Counted from the stretch's first letter, positions 16,390-28,059 are shown. The stretch is DNA of 64,000 nucleotides from Prorocentrum cordatum (GCA_963575745.1 CAUYUJ010014554.1:188001-252000); one strand, 5' to 3'. The notes: generated by a model not told the origin, from the letters alone. Made by a program: numbers and translations.

Positions 16390-18560
16390 ACACCACCCCC
16401 CATTGGCCTGAATAGCGGGGCCCCCAACTCGATCAGCAAGAACGAAGTCTATCAAGAACTACTTGACACGGAGCATAAAACAAAGAACGAAGTCTATCAA
16501 GAACTACTTGACACGGAGCATAACAACAAAGCCGTGGAGCTTCATCCACGAAATGCTGCGGATGCTCTGAAGGCTGTCAAGGCTATCATGTGCTCAGTGG
16601 TCAAGCGCGCACGGCATCTCCTGTCCAATCAAGTTGCCTCGACATGTATTTTGAAACATGACTGGCGCATGGTGGCCCTGAGGGGGGTGCGTGCACAGCA
16701 GGGCCACATGGCGTGCAGGGCTGTCAGTTGCTATCCCGCGCTTCAGAGGTTCTTTGACTGCGAGGCCCTGCTCTGTCACGACCGCCATGGCCTTTGTAAA
16801 TTGACGCAGGGGATGGATGTTAAGATTTTAACTGATGAGGAGGATGAGGAGGAAGAGGACGTTGATAACGATAACAGCATGAACGATGATACCAAGAAAG
16901 CTGCACTAGCAAAACTACGGAGGAATATGGGGCTTTGGAGGAAATTCAGAAGGCGAACCTATCTCACTGCCGTACTAGAGGCTAACGGAAGCCCGTGTAC
17001 TACACTCGAGCAGTCGGCCAACGTGCTTACTGAATATTGGGGAAGTGTCTTTTCCAGCTAGCTACGGAAGATCGTTCCAGGTGGGTGGTAATTTTGAGAC
17101 ATGTTCAGATGGTTCCCGAGGACCTCCGGGTTTCTTGGATGGTTGAATGTGATACTTTTTGAACATATACGACACTGCCGTAACTCGATAACTGGGCCAG
17201 GCGGTATTCCATATGCGTGTTGGCGACTTGGAGATGCGCCGAGATACCTCTACAACTTTCATCTTGAGATTACCAATGGAAGCCTTTCAGAGCCGTCTGG
17301 CGATATGGGGAAAAACTGATGGTTTTCCGACCTAAGGGTGAGCAGGAGGGGGACGGGGCAGGGAACAGTATTCGGGATGCGGCATGCGCGCGCCCGCTCT
17401 CCATGTCTAACACCGGTGCGAAGATCCTCTCTGCTGTTTCTGCCACCCAGTGAATGGGCTCTCTAAGGTGACTGTCGCACTCCTCCAGAAGTGTGTTGAA
17501 GGTAGACAAATGCTCACGGATGCAGCGCAGGCAGAAAGTTAGGGGCTGCAACAAGAGTTGCTCGCGCATGACTCGGCTGCCATCCTCTCGATTGATTTCT
17601 CCGCTGCTTTCCCGTCGCTTCTGCATGTTTGGATGTTTGCCGTGCTCAATGCCATGAATGCCCCCTCCTTCATCACTAACTTCTACTTCATGCTCTATAA
17701 GAATACCAGGGCGCGGTAACTCGTGGTGCACAGAAAGTCGGAAGCTTTCCTATCCAGAGGGGGGTGCGTCAGGGCGACCCTAGCTCTATGGCCCTCTTCT
17801 GTCTTTGCATTGATCCTGTATTGCGATGGATGCAACAGACCCTCCCCGCCCATGTTGCTCTGTGCCTTGCATATGCTGACGACTGTCTTTTTGGAATGGT
17901 GGATGTCTTTCGCTCGGCTACTGCCGTGCGGCGCATGCTTCTCGTCCTCGAGTCAGCTATTGGGCTGGCGCTCAACTTTCGCAAGCGCACCGTTCTGATA
18001 CGTGGGGGAGTTAGGAAGGAAGAGGTCAGTGACATGGTGTCCAAGGAGGCGAGGGGTTTGGAGTTGGTGGGAGTAGGCTCTACTATCAAGTACTTGGGGC
18101 TGTATATTGGCCCAGATGCTGCCGGTTTGGCACGGGGCGCCCCGCCGTCGAAATTTGTTGCTAGATGTGCGATGTTCCGACAGCTCGCCCCTGGATATGC
18201 GATGGCAATTTCTACCTTTTTGGTAACGTGCCTCTCTGTGCTCCAGTCTGTCCGCCAAGTTGAACCAGTCACGAAACAGGTCATGCATATATATATATAT
18301 ATATACAAGCACATGTTACAATGCCTTACGAATGGCCCATGCAATGCGCTCTCGCATAACATGCTTGTCTCGCTCCAGAAGCTCGGGTTCAGTATCGAGT
18401 CTCCAGATCTTGTTGCTCTCTCGCGTGCCTGCCGCACCCGTCTTGCTGCGAAGCGCCCTGGCATTCGCGAGTGCTGGGGCGAGTTGCTGAAGCACACTGA
18501 GAGCAACGCAACATATGTTATGCCAGAGTTGTCGACCCACGGGGCTGGCATCGCAGGTCG
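16345..18560 (+). pseudogene. Reverse transcriptase of second LINE
   Basis: 16.5-17.06 kb encodes a linker (HLLSNQVASTCILKHDWR...). 17.3-17.7 kb carries finger motifs with stops (FRPKGEQ, RPLSMSNTGAKIL) and then motif A, SIDFSAAFPSLLH (Asp 17594). From 17764 a 318-codon frame has VRQGDPSSMALF (motif B), CLAYADDCLFGM (motif C, Asp-Asp 17878-17883), LNFRKRTVLI and IKYLGLYIG. An (AT)n expansion at 18283-18306 inserts HIYIYIYK. This is the classical LINE motif set, distinct from the SL-LINE. Confidence 0.7.
16438..16527 (+). repeat. 45-bp in-frame tandem duplication
   Basis: AACGAAGTCTATCAAGAACT starts at 16441 and 16486. The length is a multiple of three, so the peptide KNEVYQELLDTEH is doubled in the frame open here. 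Confidence 0.85.
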
Positions 18561-19304
18561 TTCTTACCCCAGATGTTTGAGGTGTTGCAGAGTGTCCAGA
18601 ATATTGCGCAGCTCTCCGATCGCCCCCCTGATGCTCTCCAACGGAAACTCTGCGCCCGTCTCCGCGCCCTTCTTCTTCCTGGGCCTACGGCGTTTGAAGG
18701 CCTCCAGTGTCGATTGAGAAATTGGCTGCCTGAAGTGGATTGCAGTGATCTCTCCAATCTTGCCCTTCAAAACCGACGTAACGCAGCAGCGACTTCCCCT
18801 TGCTTTGCTATGTGTGTTCTTCGTATATGCACGCGTGCTGTGTGTACGAGTGCTCGCTTCCACTCTCATCCTCGCGGCTCTATCTTTGGGTGTACTCATC
18901 GGGAATATGGGTTTGACATGTCTCTGGGCTATGATGATCTACGTCAAAACAAATTCTGCCATCGCTCCCGCGAGTTATGTGTCCAATGGATGGGTACTGC
19001 GTTTCCAATTGCCCCTGTGGTGGTTCCATGGATTGCCGCTCTGATTCGGCTCTATCCTCTTCCCCCGAATGCGTCGCTGCACCGTGCCTGCATGTGTGAT
19101 GCTTTCCTGCGCGCTCACCGCTGCGTGAGGCCGAGCCTGCCTGGCACGGCCCGGCAAAACTTTGAAGCTCGCCTCCGCCTTTTGACTCGGAGGCATGTGG
19201 CTGTTGCCGAGGCGTGGGTTGGCCTCTGTGCAGGGCCTGGGTGGCTTGTCCCTGCTGGCGCGTCTTTGGGAGCCGAAACAGCTCTGTCTCAGGGTATGCA
19301 ATAA
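18555..19304 (+). pseudogene. C-terminal region of second LINE
   Basis: After a frame change near 18555, a 244-codon frame (MFEVLQSVQNIAQLSDRPPDAL...) reads as a helical C-terminal region, as in LINE ORF2 proteins after the RT. No RNase H acidic set is visible. It ends in TAA at 19302-19304. Confidence 0.5.
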
Positions 19305-19535
19305 ACTTCAGGGGCAGTGTCGTCTTCGAACGCTGGCCTTTGGGTTTGGCCGCTCTGTCACTGGGGGGGTGGCGCGGCATTCATCATCTGATCGTGGCCC
19401 ACGGGCGCTGTGCGGCCAAAACCAAAGCCCTCGCAGTACCCGGTTCCGGTGCTGCGGGGGTGGCGGTTGAGGCCCCGTTGCTAGTGACGAATTGGAGCGG
19501 AGACGAAATGGCGAACAAAAAAAGTTAAGCGTGTC

Positions 19536-19802
19536 GTGGCCCCATAGGGAGCTCCACCGAAGGCCCCAGTGGCTGCGCTCGCATGACACCGCCGCACCCA
19601 TTTCGGCACACCCCTTCACACGCTTCGTGGCCCCATGGGGAGCTCCACCGAAGGCCCCAGCGGTTGCTCTCGCATGACACCGCCGCGCCCGCGTTGGCAC
19701 ACCCCTCGCACGTTTGGTGGCCGCGTAGGGAGCCCCACCGAAGACGATGCCAACAAGTGCGTTTATCATCGCTGCACATGTATGGGCACTCGCCGGGATA
19801 TT
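19536..19802 (+). repeat. 91-bp satellite (3 units) with composite-element tail
   Basis: Three units beginning GTGGCCCCATAGGGAGCTCC (about 91-bp period) belong to the family seen at 42.6, 47.8 and 51.8 kb. It ends with a diverged version of the tail (CACTCGCCGGGATAT, 19787-19801; compare CTTTCGCCAGGATAAT). No head is visible. Confidence 0.7.
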
Positions 19803-19925
19803 GTTTGATATTTCCCTTGCTCTTGGTTATCCTGCGTCTTCCGTTCCACGTCCTTCTCCTTCCTCTTCCCCTCCCTCGTCCCGGTGCGTCCTTTACCCTC
19901 CTCTTCGTTTCTCCTTCACGCATGG

Positions 19926-20035
19926 TGTTTCAATGATTTGGGCCTCTCGAGGGCTTCCCCGGAGCTCTTCGGGGTCTCTTGGAGGCGTTTTGGAACGATT
20001 GTGGGTGTTCTTGGGGTTCTCCAGAACCAATTTGA
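19926..20035 (+). repeat. 'TTGGGCC' degenerate array
   Basis: About 11-bp degenerate units of the type GG(A/G)GNC(A/G)TCTT. A short poly(A) follows. Confidence 0.6.
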
Positions 20036-20319
20036 AAAAAAAAGGGGAATGTCATGAAATCTTCCTTTTCAAGTTCGACCGCTCCCCCTCCTTTGCCTCC
20101 TGTCCCAGGCTTTGGCGTGCCCCAAGTGCGTTTCCGTTTTCCCCATCCCACGCTGTCCGTTCTCATTGTTCTCTCTCTCTTTCTCTCTCTCTCTTGCTCC
20201 TGGTTCTCATCCGTCTCCCATTCCACATCATTATCATTTGTTTCTCCTGTTCCCTCTTCATCGTCTCTCCTTCACGCCTCTCTCCGCCTCCCTCATGTTT
20301 TTTTTCTGTGTTCCTGTGC

Positions 20320-20615
20320 TCCAAGACTGCCCAAGAGGTCCCCAGAACTACGCCAATATAGCCCAAAAGGTCCCCGCGACGGCGACGGCCCAAAGACGAC
20401 CCAAGAGAGAGCCAAGACGGCCCAAGAGACCGCCAAAACGGCCTAAGAAACCTTCAAGACGCCCCCAAGACAGGGGCAACAGCGGGGATCCAAACCGGGG
20501 AGCCCCCGAGACGCCCCCAAAAAGTCCCAAGAGGCCACGGGGTGACCCCCAACAGAAACTGCAGAGGTCCCACCCCCCAGAGCCCCCCAAGAACGCCCCC
20601 CAATGGCATCCAAGA
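20320..20615 (-). repeat. 'TTGGGCC' degenerate array, inverted copy
   Basis: Same family as complement (GGCCCAAGACGGCC...). It is the only minus-oriented array noticed in the window. Confidence 0.6.
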
Positions 20616-20879
20616 TATTCCCAGCATGGTCATGCCAAGCTCTTACGGACTCTCGGGAATCCCCCCTTACTCTGCCTTGGGTCCTCCTCCTGGTGGATGC
20701 CTTGCGCGACTTCCTGGAGCCTTATTCAGCGACCCCTGAGACGTCCATCAGGCTCCATCAGGAAGTACGCTCCCGTATGGTGATCCTTGCGGGATGATGT
20801 CCATGCTCATCCGAGCCTGTGAGGTTGGCTTCTGCGCTAGAACCTAAGCGAGCGCGAAGCGCGCACGTGGTCGTTGTTT

Positions 20880-21326
20880 CTAGTTTCTGTATATGTATGT
20901 ACGCACGTATGGATGAATGTATGTATGTTTGTATGTATGTATGTATATGCATATATACATACATATGGATGTGTGTATGTGTGTATGCATGTATGTATGC
21001 ACGTATGCATGTATGTATGTATGTGTCTGTGTGTGTATGCATGTATGTATGCATGTATGTATATATGTATGAGTGTATGTGTATATGTATGTATGTATGT
21101 GTGTATGTATGTATGTATGTATGTATGTATGTATGTATGTATGTATGCGTGTGTATATATGTGTATGTGTGTATGTATGTAATGTAGTGTAGTGTAGTGT
21201 AGTGTAGTGTAATGTAATGTAATGTAATGTAATGTAATGGAATGGAATGTAATGTATGTATGTATGCATGTATGTATACAGGTATGTATACATGTATGTA
21301 TGTATGTATGTATGTATGTATGTGTG

Positions 21327-21358
<32 letters not shown>

Positions 21359-21558
21359 TGCATGTATGTATGTATGTATGTGTGTATGTATGTATGTATG
21401 TATGTATGCATGTGTGTGTATGTATGTATGTATGTGTGTATGCGTGCATGTATGTATGTATGTGTGTATGTATGTATATATGCATGCATGCATGCATGTA
21501 TACATGTATGTATGTTTGTATGTACGTACGTATGTACGTACGTATGTATGTATATATG

Positions 21559-21592
<34 letters not shown>

Positions 21593-21815
21593 TGTATGTA
21601 TGCATGTATGTATGTATGTATGTATGTGTGTATGTGCGTGTATGCATGTATGTATGTATGTATGGATGTATGTATGTATGCGTGTATGTAAGTATGCATG
21701 CATGCATGCATGCATGTATGCATGCATGCATGCATGCATGCATGCATGCATGTATGTATGTGTATATATAGCATGTATGCGTACATATATTTATGTAGAT
21801 GTATACATATGAAAA
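20880..21815 (+). repeat. (TATG)n microsatellite, ~0.93 kb
   Basis: Mostly ATGT/GTAT tetranucleotides with a (GTAGT)n/(GTAAT)n island at 21180-21255 and (GCAT)n blocks near 21480 and 21700. Open frames across it are artefacts. Confidence 0.95.
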
Positions 21816-21834
21816 ATGGCTTTCTGTGGAGGCT

Positions 21835-22008
21835 TGGAAGCGGGAGGGGGTTTGAACCAGCGGACAGCCCCCCCTCAATTGCAGGTGGGGGTTCGAAGCG
21901 GGGGGGGCCCCATTCCTCTCAAGGGGAGGGGGTTCGAACTTCGGGGGGGCAGTGATCCCTGAGTTGCAGGGGGGAGGCTTCGAACCGAGGCCCCCCGCCC
22001 CTGCAACC
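21835..22008 (+). repeat. G-rich short repeats with GGGGGTTCGAA core
   Basis: Four or so degenerate units containing GGGG(G)TT(C/T)GAA(C/G) between the (TATG)n and (GAC)n tracts. Confidence 0.6.
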
Positions 22009-22320
22009 GACGACGGCGAGCGCCGGCGCCGGCGTCGACGCCGTCGGGCAGCGACGACGACGACGATGCCGATGCCAACGACGACGGCGACGACGACGAC
22101 GACCACGACGACGACGACGACGACGATGACGGCGACGACTGACGACGTCGACGACGACGACGACGACGACAGCGACGACGGCGGCGACGACGACGTCGAC
22201 GATTTTGATGACGACGACGACAATGTCGACGACGCCGACAATGTCGACAACGCCGCCGACGCCGCCGCTGACGACGACGACAGCGACGGAGTACGAGCCG
22301 ATGGTCTTCAGTTGCTACGT
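22009..22320 (+). repeat. (GAC)n trinucleotide tract
   Basis: Degenerate CGA/GAC repeats of about 300 bp. Confidence 0.9.
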
Positions 22321-22324
22321 CCGC

Positions 22325-23270
22325 TTCGAGTAGAGTAGAGTAGAGTAGGGGGGAGTAGAGTAGAGTAGAGCAGAGAGAGTAGGGTAGAGTAGAGTATGGC
22401 AGAGTTGAGTAGAGGATAGGGTAGAGTAGGGTAGAGTAGAATAGAGAGAGTAGGGTAGAGTAGGGCACTGAGAGAGTAGGGTAGAGGATAGCCGAGTAGA
22501 GTAGATTAGGATAGATGGTAAAGTAAAGCCAGTTATACTACATTGGAGTAGAGGAGGGTAGAGTAGACCAGGACCAGGAGTAGTGTAGTGTAGCGCAGTG
22601 GCGTGTAGAGTAGGATAGGGCAGGGCAGGGTAGGGTAGAGAATAGTAGGGTAGAGTAGAACAGAGGTAGAGTAGGACAGATGGTATAATAGAGTAGGGCA
22701 CAATAGAGTAAATTTGAATAGAGTAGGAAGCTAAGCGCAAGAGCAGAGTATACTTGTTTAGTAGAGACGTGCAGAGAGCAGAGTAGAGTATATTAGAGGT
22801 AGTGCGCATTAGGAGTAGGGGTAGGGCATAGCATAGTAGAGTATGACATAATATATCAGGGTAGGGTATGGTAGAGGAGGATAGAGCAGACCAGAGTATT
22901 GTACAGAAGCGTAGGGTAGGTTGTAGAATAGAGTCGGGTATTATAGAGTAGAGGGTAACAGAGTCCACATCGGTCCAGCCCAGTCTACTCCTGTCCAGTC
23001 TACTTCAGTCCACACTAGTCCAGTCCAGTCCTTTCTATACCACGGTAGAGTAGCAGATTTTCGAGCACGTAGAGAAGGACTAGGAGTCGAGTAGAGTAGT
23101 GTAGTGCAGAGTAGGGTATGACAGGGTAGGGCAGGGTAGGGTGGGGTAGGGTAGAGCAGAGTAAGGTCAAGTAGAACAGAACAGAGTAGAGCAGGGTATA
23201 TGGTAGAGTAGAGTTGGGTATAATATAATAGAGTAGAACAAAGTCGAGTAGAGTAGAGTAGAGCGTAATA
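22325..23270 (+). repeat. (GTAGA)n pentanucleotide tract, ~0.95 kb
   Basis: Degenerate AGAGT/GTAGG repeats, interrupted at about 22968-23045 by complementary-sense units (CAGTCCAGTCTACT). Confidence 0.9.
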
Positions 23271-23354
23271 TCGAAGACGCCTGCGGCGAATCACCGCCGC
23301 CCCCTGCCTTTGAGGATACGCTACATGGCCAATCGTTTCGACAACGTTTGGCAA

Positions 23355-24005
23355 CACTCATCGTGGGCTCTTAGAGGCCCTCTTGGAGCCGTCTTGGGCC
23401 ATCTTGGACGCTCTGACCGCTCGCGACCGCCCCCGTCCAGGTCCAGGGAGGGGGGGTGCAAACCTCTCTCCGAAGGGGAAGAAGGGGGTTGGAAGAGGAC
23501 CTTTCTAGACCACCTGCGCCCAGAGGGCTGGTGGGATTCATACAACCGCTTGCTTGCAAGAGCTTCGTCGGATTTCGACGCTGCGGCCTCGTGGTCGGGA
23601 TTTCCGGTCGTTTCTTGACCCATTACTCTTGGGGCCCTCGTGGGATCCGCGGAGAGCCTTTGAGGACCATCTTGGAGACAATCGATCAAACACACAGGGG
23701 GGGGGCGTTCAGCCCCCCTATTTGGGGCTAGCCCCCCGTCAGGGGCCCTCAAAACAGCCTCTTGAGACTCTCTTTTGGCCACCTTGAGGCGAATTAGGGG
23801 CCGTCTTGGAGGCCTCGTGGGCCCATCTTGGAGCTCTCTTGGGCCATCCACTTGGAAGCCTCCCCTCCAGGGCCCTCAACACCGCCTCTTGGCACCCTCG
23901 TGGCGCCAAAGTGGGGCGTTCTTCGGGCCAGTTTGGAAGCCTTTTTGGCCAGGCTTTGATCGTTCTTCGCATCGTTCGGAGCCACTTCGAGGTTTCGAAA
24001 GCCCA
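23355..24005 (+). repeat. 'TTGGGCC' arrays with head block
   Basis: Two stretches of the ~11-bp degenerate array (about 23360-23415 and 23620-24005). The first runs into GGACGCTCTGACCGCTCGCG and the 65-bp block below, an arrangement repeated at 57.5 kb. Confidence 0.65.
23455..23541 (+). repeat. Dispersed 'CTAGACCACCTGCGCCCAGAG' block, copy 1
   Basis: GAAGGGGAAGAA..GGTTGGAAGAGGA..CTAGACCACCTGCGCCCAGAGGGCTGGTGGGATTC. Related copies lie at 24295-24362, 57640-57722 and, partially, 24050-24092. Confidence 0.7.
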
Positions 24006-24294
24006 TCGGAAACGATGAGGCGAAAAGGCAGCAGCCACTGATGTGTCAAACCAGTCGGTCGACCACCTGCGCCCAGACGGCACGTGGGATCAGCTGATAC
24101 CCCAGCCGCCCCTGTAACATACCACTATAAAATGGTTGCGGGGCGGCCGCGAATGCTCCAAATGTGCGGGGCGTTTTGTATTGTTTTGTGAAGGGATGGT
24201 GGATGCCCCTATGGGATCTTCATTGTCCCAGTATGGCTGCCGGCTGGGTGGAGGAGGGGGTGTATATTAATAGGGAACAGTGATCAACCCATCC

Positions 24295-24362
24295 GTGAAG
24301 GGGAAGAATGGGGATTGGAAGAGGAGCCTCCCTAGACCACCTGCGCCCAGAGAGCTGGTGGA
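24295..24362 (+). repeat. Dispersed 'CTAGACCACCTGCGCCCAGAG' block, copy 2
   Basis: Nearly the same as 23480-23541, followed by a (CTC)n tract at 24390-24540. Confidence 0.7.
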
Positions 24363-24571
24363 ATTCCCACGGGCCCGATCCCGATCCCGAGTATTCTCCT
24401 CCCTCTCCTTCCTCATCCTCCTCTTCCTCCTCCTCGTTTTCCTCCTGCTCCTTCTCCTCCTCGTCTTTCTCCTCCTCTCTCCTCCTCTCTCCTCCTCTCT
24501 CCTCCTCATCCTAATCCTTTTCCTCCTCCTCCTCCGCCTCTCCCCGGGGGCGAAGCCTTCCGTGCGCCCAG

Positions 24572-24643
24572 GGCCAGTGGGAGGCCAACGTGTATCACGG
24601 CACGGGAGTTCTCGAGATGCCTAGCGGCGTCACGTACGACGGA
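24572..24643 (+). CDS. MORN-repeat exon 1 (partial gene)
   Basis: GQWEANVYHGTGVLEMPSGVTYDG is a canonical MORN unit (G-x-W/Y-x-x-G-x-x-H-G-x-G...G-x-x-Y-x-G). It is preceded by a pyrimidine-rich stretch ending CGCCCAG, a fitting 3' splice site. MORN repeats bind lipids or organise membranes and cytoskeleton. The downstream frame stays open to 24748, but the repeat ends near 24643, where GCGTCG could be a donor. Similar single-MORN exons follow at 30.48 and 35.49 kb on the same strand, so these may belong to one gene with long introns or be separate relics. Confidence 0.5.
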
Positions 24644-24760
24644 GCGTCGTGCCCCCGCGCGGGCTTGGAGGAGGCACGGATGGCATCGATGGCCGAGAGG
24701 CTGGGGCAAGGTGACTTGGAGTTGCGCAGTGGAGGCGTTTGGAAATGACGAGGCCTTGCC

Positions 24761-24900
24761 CAAGGCCCAAGGAGGAGGAGCAGGAGGAGGAGCAGGAGGA
24801 GGAGCAGGAGGAGGAGCAGGAGGAGGAGTGGGGGGAGGAGGAGGAAGAGGAGGAGGAGGAGGACGAGGATGAGGAGGGGGGGAGGAGGGGGAAGAGGCGA
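24761..24900 (+). repeat. (GGAGGAGCA)n purine tract
   Basis: Low-complexity GGA-rich sequence; its reading frames are artefacts. Confidence 0.85.
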
Positions 24901-25189
24901 GGGGTTCGCTGGGTGCGAATGGCTTCTTGACTGTAGGTTGGTTGTTGCGTCCTCGCACGGAGCGCCGGTCCTCCTTTTGGGTTTCCGTTGGGCTGGGACC
25001 ATCCTTGTCCGCGCTTTCAAGCCAGTGTGATGCTCGGTCTAGTGCTGCTGTGTCCAGTCAGTGTGTTTTCCGCTCTGCCAGCAGCTGTTGTGCCTGACGC
25101 CTTGTATACATGGTCGGACTTGCCTCGTACGCGCATCCTTGCCCTCCCTCCCCGCCCGCTCCAACGAAATAGAATGGCCAGAAGGTTCC

Positions 25190-25835
25190 GATCCAAGTGC
25201 GAAAATGGCTCTAATCACATGCCGCACGACATCAAGCGATGGCATCTCCGCACAGACGGCGCGCACCAGAAAAACTCGGCCAAGGACGCCTGGGCAGTCG
25301 CAATTTTCGCAGAGGGCAAGGAGGAATTTGCATACCACGGCGTCTTGGCCGCGAAGACGGACGACGCCACCAGCAACGCCGACTACGGACCGTTTAGACC
25401 TACCACATCGGGTCTGGCAGAACCCACATGGGCGTACGCATGGATCTATGATAGCACGACCGACAACAACCAACGACCCAACATCTTTGCCCACACCGAT
25501 TCGAATGTGGCCAGTGGACTAGCGGAGGGGAGCTACAGATACAGTTCTCAGAGAAGCTTGACAGTATTAGAACAATATCTACATGACTTTGCCAAGACCG
25601 CAATTTGCATACGGACCACATATACGCGCACCAGGGACATCCACGAACCGCTGGCGTATACGGCAGATTCACTGACGAATTGGCAAGCTAAGAGTGACGA
25701 CCTGGCTGGAACAAGCAGACGAGGGCGTCAAGCAGCACATCCGAAGATGGCCTTGAGTAGACTCGCGGCACCTCTTCTTGCAACGCGCGCAGAACCAGAA
25801 CGTCACGCCACAGACGAAGACCAAACACACTAAAC
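25190..25835 (+). pseudogene. RNase H domain relic of a third LINE
   Basis: One open frame reads HLRTDGAHQKNSAKDAWAV (first Asp) ... AYHGVLAAKT ... HTDSNVASGLAEG (third Asp) ... YTADSLTN (last Asp). The middle Glu motif is degraded (LAEPTW). Near 25630 the conserved region preceding the last Asp (YAHQGHPR) is in another frame, so a shift is present. The segment ends near 25835 without other LINE domains; the RT is absent upstream, making this a fragment. Neighbours are a GGA-rich tract and the 103-bp satellite. Confidence 0.6.
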
Positions 25836-26074
25836 TTCGAGTCCAGATGAAGGGCATGACCGTGAACGCTTGGAAGTTCAAAATTACCCTGTGACGTACC
25901 CAACCCTCTCTATACATGTGGCGATTCTACTCAGGACCATCCAATGTTGACTGGCAGTCTGAAGGACCCGCAGTGCGCAAGAAGAGCACCCAACACTGAT
26001 TTCAGAAGAGCGCAGCAAGCAGAGGAACGGCAACTATACAACATGGAAACACAGGGGTGTTGAAAGAAACGCGT

Positions 26075-27910
26075 ATGACGTACCTCCGAATGATCCACGT
26101 GGGACGTACCTCCGCTGGGCCTCCCAGGAGCCCACGGAAGTGGCGACAGTTGCGCAGATCGTAAAACCCCCAGGGGGCGGCGAGGTCTCGAGTTGGTCCG
26201 CGCTGGACGTGCCTCCGCTGGGCCTCCCAGGAGCCCACGAAAGTGGCGAAAGTTGCGCAGATCGCAAAACCCCCAGGGGGCGGCGAGGTCCCGAGGTGGT
26301 CCGCGTGGGACCCACCTCCGCTCGGCTTCCCAGGAGCCCACGAAAGTGGCGACAGTTGCGCAGATCGCAAGCCCGCCAGGTGGCGGCGAGGTGTCGAGGT
26401 GGTCCGCGCTGGACGCACCTCCACTGGGCCTCCCAGGAGCCCACGAAAGTGGCGACAGTGCGCAGATCGCAAGCCCCCCAGGGGGCGGCGAGGTCCCGAA
26501 ATGATCCGCGTGGGACGTACCTCCGCTGGGCCTCCCAAGAGCCCACGGAAGTGGCGACAGTTGCGCAGATCACAGCCCCCAGGGCACCGCGAGGTCCCGG
26601 GGTGATCCGCGTGGGACGTACCTCCGCTGGGCCTCCCAGGAGCCCACGAAAGTGGCGACAGTTGCGCGGATCGCAAGCCCCCTGGGGGGCGGCGAGGTCT
26701 GGAGGTAGACCGCGTGGGACGCACCTCTGCTGGACCTCCCAGGAGCCCACGAAAGTGGCGAAAGTTGCGCAGATCGCAGGCCCCCCAGAGGGCGGCCAGG
26801 TCCCGAGATGGTCCACGTGGGACCCACCTCCGCTGGGCCTCCCGGGAGCCCACGAAAGTGGCGACAGTTGCGCAGATCGCAAGCCCCCCAGGGGGCGGCG
26901 AGGTCCCGAGGTGGTCCGCGTGGGACGTGCCTCCGCTGGGCCTCCCAGGAGCCCACGAAAGTGGCGAAAGTTGCGCAGATCGCAAGCCCCCCAGGGGGCG
27001 GCGAGGTCCCGAGGTGGTCCGCGTGGGACGCGCCTTGGCTGGGCCTCCCAGGAGCCCACGAAAGTGGCGAAAGTTGCGCAGATCGCAAGCCCCCCAGGGG
27101 GCGGCGAGGTCCCGAGGTGGTCCGCGTGGGACGCGCCTTGGCTGGGCCTCCCAGGAGCCAACGAAAGTGGCGAAAGTTGCGCAGATCGCAGGCCCCCCAG
27201 GGGGCGGCGAGGTCCCGAGGTTGTCCGCGTGGGACGCACCTCCGCCGGGCCTCCCAGGAGCCCACGAAAGTGGCAACGGTTGCGCAGATCGCAAGCCCGC
27301 CAGGGGTCGGCGAGGTCACGAGGTGGTCCGCATGGGACGTGTTTGGGCTGGGCCTCCCAGGAGCCCACGGAAGTGGCGACGGTTGCGCAGGTCGCAAGCC
27401 CCCCAGGGGGCGGCGAGGTCCCGAGGTGGTCCGCGTGGGACGTACCTCCGCTGTGCCTCCCAGGAACCCACGAAAGTGGCGACAGTTGCGCAGATCGCAA
27501 GCCCCCCAGGGGGCGGCGAGGTCCCGAGGTGGTCCGCGTGGGACGCACCTCCGCCGGGCCTCCCAGGAGCCCACGAAAGTGGCGACAGTTGCGCAGATCG
27601 CAAGCCCCCCAGAGGGCGGCGAGGTCCCGAGGTGGTCCGCGTGGGACGTGCCTCCGCTGGGCCTCCCAGGAGCCCGCGAAGTGGCGACAGTTGCGCAGAT
27701 CGCAAGCCCCCTGGGGGGCGGCGAGGTCCCGAGGTGGTCCGCGTGGGACGTGCCTCCGCCGGGCCTCCCAGGAGCCCGCGAAAGTGGCGACGGTTGCGCA
27801 GGTCGCAAGCCCCCCAGGGGGCGGCGAGGTCCCGAGGTGGTCCGCGTGGGACGCACCCCCGCGGGGCCTCCCAGGAGCCCACGAAAGTGGCGACAGTTGC
27901 GCAGATCACA
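26075..27910 (+). repeat. 103-bp satellite, ~18 copies
   Basis: TGGTCCGCGTGGGACG recurs at 26912, 27015 and 27118, a period of 103 bp. Units contain CTCCGCTGGGCCTCCCAGGAGCCCACGAAAGTGGCGACAG. Units differ by scattered substitutions and 1-2-bp indels. Nearly all frames on both strands are stop-free across the block, producing 400-600-codon artefact ORFs. Confidence 0.95.
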
Positions 27911-28031
27911 GACGGCACGAGAGAAGAGGAGAAAGGAACACAGGAAACTTGACAGAAGGAGAAGGGGAGGAGAGGGGAGGATGAGGGGGACGGGGCGACC
28001 TGCGACCACACTGCTCTATTCTAAACGAGTA

Positions 28032-28052
28032 CCCAACCATAGGAGGGTTGGG
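28032..28052 (-). repeat. Composite-element head, inverted, head only
   Basis: ACCCAACCATAGGAGGGTTGGG next to a CTCGTTT-like motif and a purine tract on the left. It is a diverged, inverted version of the head at 42446, without satellite units attached. Confidence 0.45.
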
Positions 28053-28059
28053 AACAAAC

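Larger units (their letters stand above)
15603..19310 (+). mobile_element. Second LINE, degenerate, different lineage
   Basis: Endonuclease, RT and C-terminal pieces occur in LINE order but in shifting frames with many stops. It also contains poly(C)/(CA)n at 16358-16395, a 45-bp tandem duplication at about 16438-16527, an acidic-repeat insertion near 16838-16885 and an (AT)n tract at 18283-18306. No target-site duplication or SL was found, so its ends are undefined. Confidence 0.7.

Noticed and set aside
19301-19306. AATAAA poly(A) signal after the second LINE
   Set aside because: Dinoflagellates do not generally rely on AATAAA, and one hexamer in 64 kb is expected by chance.
21845-21990. 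tRNA T-arm motifs (GGTTCGAA)
   Set aside because: They are repeated G-rich units with no anticodon arm or terminator.
20758-22250. Long His/Tyr/Ile/Thr-rich ORFs
   Set aside because: Antisense reading of (TATG)n; no non-repeat protein sequence inside.
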